From Nematopogon swammerdamellus (taxonomy: Eukaryota; Arthropoda; Insecta; Lepidoptera; Adelidae), in contig OX336337.1 in assembly GCA_946902875.1 (NCBI GenBank), positions 1,240,001-1,304,000 on the forward strand: a stretch of DNA of 64,000 nucleotides, given 5' to 3'. This document shows, piece after piece, positions 60,006 through 64,000 of the stretch; the stretch's first letter is position 1, and every line of letters starts with the position of its first letter. The notes beneath the pieces are model-generated. The model had not been told where the DNA came from, did no database searches, and saw only the letters and a list, made by a program, of their open reading frames with translations. Both the position numbers and the translations under genes were made by a program.

Positions 60006-63000
60006 ATGGCAGCGAAAAAAAAGGAAAAAAAGGTTCAATCAGGGGTGCACACCCCTACACCACTATTTAGCGTTGACTCGAGCAACGTGCGGGGGTTGCA
60101 TACCAATTTGAATGCCGTCCATCACCACCTGGAGACGAAGAAGCCGGCCTTGCTTTTCCTGACGGAAACACAAATATCTCGCCCTGCCGACACTTCTTAC
60201 CTGCACTACCCCGGCTACACCCTTGAAGAAGCCTTCCGGTCGCGAGCCGGGGTTTGCTTGTTTGTCAGGGCAGATATTTGCTGTCGTCGCCTGCGCTGCC
60301 TTGAGTACTGCGAGCTATCAGTACTTTGGGTCCACGTGGATCTGGGAACGGTCTCGCGGGTGTACGCCTGTCTGTACAGGTCGCACTCTGGTGATGCAGA
60401 GACAGCTCGGTTATACGAGTACCTGAGTGGAGCGGCAGATAAAGTCCAAGAGCGGTTCCCTACCGCGGATTTGGTTCTTCTTGGAGACTTCAATGCCCAT
60501 CACGAGGCATGGCTAGGCTCCAGGAGAACTGACTTTGCGGGGAGAGCCGCCTACGACTTCGCCCTGACGCATGACCTGTCTCAACTGGTAGACCAGCCCA
60601 CCAGGCTGCCAGATATAGACGGTCATGAACCCTCTCTGCTGGATGTTCTGCTGACAGCGAACCCACTGGATATAAGGTCGCAGTGAGAGCCCCGCTGGGT
60701 TCCTCTGATCATTGTTTAGTGGGGTCCACGGTGCCATCTTCGCCTCCTCAGTCCCGTACTGGAGGAACGCGTCGAATTTGGCACTACGCGTCAGTAGATT
60801 GAGATGGGATGCGAGAACACTTCGCATCCTACCCTTGAAGAGAGATCTGCTTCAGTTCGGGCGATCCGTCGCAATGCGCTAATACCGTTGCCGAGGTGTT
60901 TCTGGGGGCAATGGAAATGTTTATTCGCAGCGCCTCTGTCTACCTCGGTGGTAAAAGCCAACCATGGTACAGCCGCGACTGTGCTGATGCTGTCGCAGCT
61001 AAATGCGCCGCTTATCGTGCATGGTCGCGCGCTCGTGCCGGACGTGATCCGAAAGCATCCGAACTGAAGAAGGAATTCAACCGCCTCTCCAGATCCTGCA
61101 AAAGGGTTATTGCCAGGGCCAAATTTGACCACATCGGCAGAATCGGCGATAGACTGAACCAGCACCCAACTGGGAGCCGTGAGTTCTGGTCTCTCGCCAA
61201 ATATGTCGAGTCAAATTTCTGCCGCTCCTCTCTTCCACCTCTGCAGTGTCCTGGAGGCTCACTTGCCCACTTCGCAAAGAAGAAAGCCGACTCACTGGTA
61301 TCTCTCTTTGCGGGGAACTCCAACCTGGACGATGGGGGTGCCACTCCCCCATCCATAACTAGGTGTGAGAACTCCATGCCGGAAGTGCAGTTTCGACAAC
61401 GGACTGTACGGGCGGAGCTTCTCTCCCTAGACGTCAGGAAGGCGAGTGGGCCGGATAGGATTCCTGCATTGGTGTTAAAAAGGTGTGCTACCGAGCTGGC
61501 TCCAGTGCTGACGTGCCTATTCCGTGTCTCCTACTCCAATTGCCGTGTGCCGGCGGCCTGGAAATCTGCGTTTGTGCAAGCGGTCCCTAAAAAGGGTGAC
61601 CGCTCAAACCCGTCAAACTACCGACCTATAGCGATTACCTCCCTTCTCTGTAAGGTGATGGAGCGCATTATCAATACGCAGCTCACGAAGTACCTGGAGA
61701 CGAATGACCTCATCAGCGATCGGCAATACGGCTTCCGGCCAAAACGATCTGCTGGTGATCTCCTAGCGTACGTCACTCACCTTTGGGGGGAATCGCTTGA
61801 AGGTCATGGTGAATACTTGGCAATTGGCCTTGATATTGCCAAGGAATTTGATCGGGTTTGGCACAAGTCGCTCTTGGGCAAATTGCCGGCTTACGGACTT
61901 CCTTCTGGCCTCTGTAACTGGGTCGCCGACTTCCTACATGGGCGTAGCATTCAGTTCCTAGTAGACGGTTGCTCGTCGGACGCCATGTCAGTGAACGCCG
62001 GCGTACCACAAGGATCTGTGTTGTCACCCACGCTGTTTCTTCTGCATATCAATGATATGCTGTCTCTGGGCAACATACATTGTTATACGGATGACAGTAC
62101 GGCACACGGATCCTACACCAGTCACCCTTCAGCCAGTCGGGATATTGTGGATGAGAAGAGGCGAAGACTTGGGTCTGAGCTCGAACACACACTCGGCTCT
62201 ATTTCCGAATGGGGCCGTAGTAATTTGGTCGAGTTCAACGCTTCCAAGACACAAGTTTGCGCGTTCAGTGCGAAGAGAGCGGCGTTCACACCGGCTCCTT
62301 CATTCCAAGGCACGTCGCTTAAATTAAGCGAACACCTCGGGGTCCTCGGAGTCGAACTGTCGCACGACTTGAACTTTCGTCGCCATATCAAGAGGAAGGC
62401 CAAGCTGGCTTCTAAAAAGCTGAGCGTACTCAATAAGGTGCGACGGTACTTCACGCCGGACCAAAGGCTGCTTTTGTATAAATCGCAGATCAGGTCCTGC
62501 TTGGAGTACTGCTCGCACCTGTGGGATGGCTCTACCAAATACCAGCTTGCGCCTCTGGACTCGATCCAGCGTCGAGCCGTGCGACTAGTGGGTGACCCCG
62601 CAGTGTCCCGCGATCTAGAACCACTGCAACACCGTAGGTATGTCGGCTCCCTAAGTGTGTTCTATCGCTTATTCCATGGGGAGTACTCGGAGGAGCTGAT
62701 TCACCCGCCACTGACCCGAGCGCACCAGCCTTGCGGCCATAGCACTCACACTGTGACACGACAATCATTTGAAGATCGTTGCACGCAGGGAGGCCCGCTG
62801 CCGGGATACCACCAATCTGGTCCCGGTGACGCGCATTGAGTGCGGTCCAGCCCCCCGTTGGAGGGACTCATAAAGGCGTTCTGAGTCCCTCCCTTAGAGT
62901 ACACCGACTCCGAAGATTGTCCCCATCTACGTCTTGCGTCCGTCAGTCTGCGTCCCTGATGGGAGACAACGTCACAAACAGCGACTTGTCGCCCCGGTCC

Positions 63001-63512
63001 TCGCGTCCCGAATCGCCCCGGCGGCGTCTGCATGCGTCAGTCTGTCGTCTCGCCTCACCTGGTCATTTAGTTTTGGCCCACCATGCCTCGCCCTGCGTCG
63101 TGGGGGCGCAGGCAGCCACCCCTCTTTTGCCGCTGCTCTTTTCGGCTACGACGTCTTCTGCTGTCTCGGAGGAGGAGGAGCTGTTTAACGCAATCCCGCC
63201 GTCCCCTTTCCATCTCCGCACCATACGCACTGGGCAGGGATTGCATCCCTATACGCTGGACTTACCGCGGATGCGTACTAATCGATTCTGCAGATCATTC
63301 CTCTACAGAACCAGTAAATTCTGGAACGCTCTCCCTGCTCATATATTTCCCCCAAGTACAGTCTCGGGTCCTTCAAGAGGGGCGTGAATGGGCACCTGTC
63401 AGGCCGGCATAGCATTCGCAACCCCCGCATACGGCCGAATGTCCATGGGCGTCGTTAGACACCTTATGGGTGGCTCGGCGCCATATGTCGCGCTTTCAAT
63501 AAAAAAAAAATT
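60006..63512 (+). pseudogene. Jockey/CR1-group LINE ORF2, near full length but broken
   Basis: Endonuclease 60006-60686 (SSNVRGLHTNL, LLFLTETQIS, LVLLGDFNAHHEAWLG, SLLDVLL, then SSDH in another frame at about 60700). After two frame changes, 60896-62839 carries the reverse transcriptase: [86 protein letters not shown] and LGVLGVELSHDLNFRRH, then LYKSQIRSCLEYCSHLWDGS. After an insertion of about 485 bp the C-terminus resumes at 63185 (NRFCRSFLYRTSKFWNALPA). The 3' UTR ends in an A-rich run at 63501-63520. The active site is YTDD where YADD is usual. Clade not assigned with certainty. Confidence 0.85.
62698..63184. mobile_element. 485-bp insertion in the LINE C-terminal region
   Basis: CTCGGAGGAGCTG ends at 62697 and is repeated as an expanded CTCGGAGGAGGAGGAGCTG ending at 63184. 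The uninterrupted form is at 56586-56715. The insert is GC-rich, has no poly-A and no obvious inverted ends; type unknown. Confidence 0.6.
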
Positions 63513-63520
63513 AAAAAAAA

Positions 63521-64000
63521 CGTGCCTCCATTCTCTTCGCCTCAAGACTCTACCTGCAGCGGTCTTCACGCAAGAAGCACACAGCGCCTCCTGGCGGAAA
63601 GGAGAAGAGTCCGGTTGCCTAGGCGACGGACTGTTGTGATCTGACACGTCCGAAAATACAAGCGGGAGCGGGCGGTTTTGTTCAAACATTTTGCTCTGGA
63701 AAAGATAAAATCCACCCTGATCGAGCGCGGCGCGGGCTCTCAGGGCTTGTTGCGACCTAATACGGTATAAGTATAGTGAGTGTAGTTCCCGAAGTGTGTG
63801 CGTAGCTGGGCCCAGCAGATCCTCGGACACCGGGACGTTTCCGTGCCGATCGACGACCACCACCTGAAGGACCGAGCTATCGAAGGTGCGGCTGCGGGCG
63901 GAGACATCAACATCCAGGTAGGAGGCACCACACCACCGCACACTTTGCGCTACACCTCGAAGCTAGTCCGACGAATCCCGACGCTGCTCAGAAGGAGTCC
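63521..64000. other. Unresolved GC-rich, coding-like end of window
   Basis: After the LINE tail, both strands show protein-like open frames: + strand from about 63790 to the window end (QQILGHRDVSVPIDDHHLKD, INIQ) and minus strand to 63941 (VVVVDRHGNVPVSEDLLGPA). One may be an exon or an element protein. Neither resembles the XPC tail. Confidence 0.3.

Overview
The window is nuclear DNA of an insect, most likely a lepidopteran. This rests on an AT-rich background, one host gene with spliced exons, and repeat families of a type common in moth and butterfly genomes. It is not bacterial: there are no operons, ribosome binding sites or CRISPR arrays.

The one host gene I recognise is on the + strand: XPC (Rad4 / Drosophila mus210), the damage-recognition protein of global nucleotide excision repair. 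Nine exons can be placed between 30002 and 56969. All eight junctions are phase-compatible and together they give 1257 codons. The transglutaminase-like domain and beta-hairpin domains BHD1-3 are present. The last exon or exons are not visible and would lie after 64000 or be lost. The gene is heavily invaded. A hAT element with an 8-bp duplication sits 31 bp upstream of the duplicated target and about 40 bp from the ATG. Intron 2 (5.2 kb) carries a LOA/I-like LINE and a hAT that carries a retroelement-type domain. Intron 5 (11.4 kb) carries a CR1 LINE split by a complete BEL/Pao LTR retrotransposon with two LTRs of equal length and apparently identical sequence. The later introns hold SINEs and LINE fragments.

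Region by region: 1-2300 is an RTE-type LINE broken by two insertions. 2715-4747 is a Tc1/mariner-like element with very long inverted repeats and a SINE inside it. 5650-10075 is a second mariner-type transposase split by a 3.35-kb fold-back element whose core is a 100-bp tandem array turned into a giant palindrome. 10565-10616 is a 52-bp hAT-like palindrome. 11799-13108 is an internally deleted piggyBac-like element. 13555-29120 is repeat-dense intergenic DNA: two SINE types, several hAT elements, polypurine and poly-C/G tracts, LINE fragments and one candidate TATA promoter region near 23310. 30-57 kb is the XPC locus. 57-64 kb (within or beyond XPC intron 9) holds a jockey-type fragment, tandem duplications, a pentanucleotide microsatellite and a nearly full-length but frameshifted LINE.

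The most unusual signals are these: a SINE family whose head combines tRNA-like A and B boxes around a 5S rRNA-like internal control region and whose body is shared with a purely tRNA-headed SINE; the fold-back element with the inverted 100-bp array; and the hAT carrying a roughly 180-codon open domain normally attached to reverse transcriptases. All calls were made by eye, with no database search.
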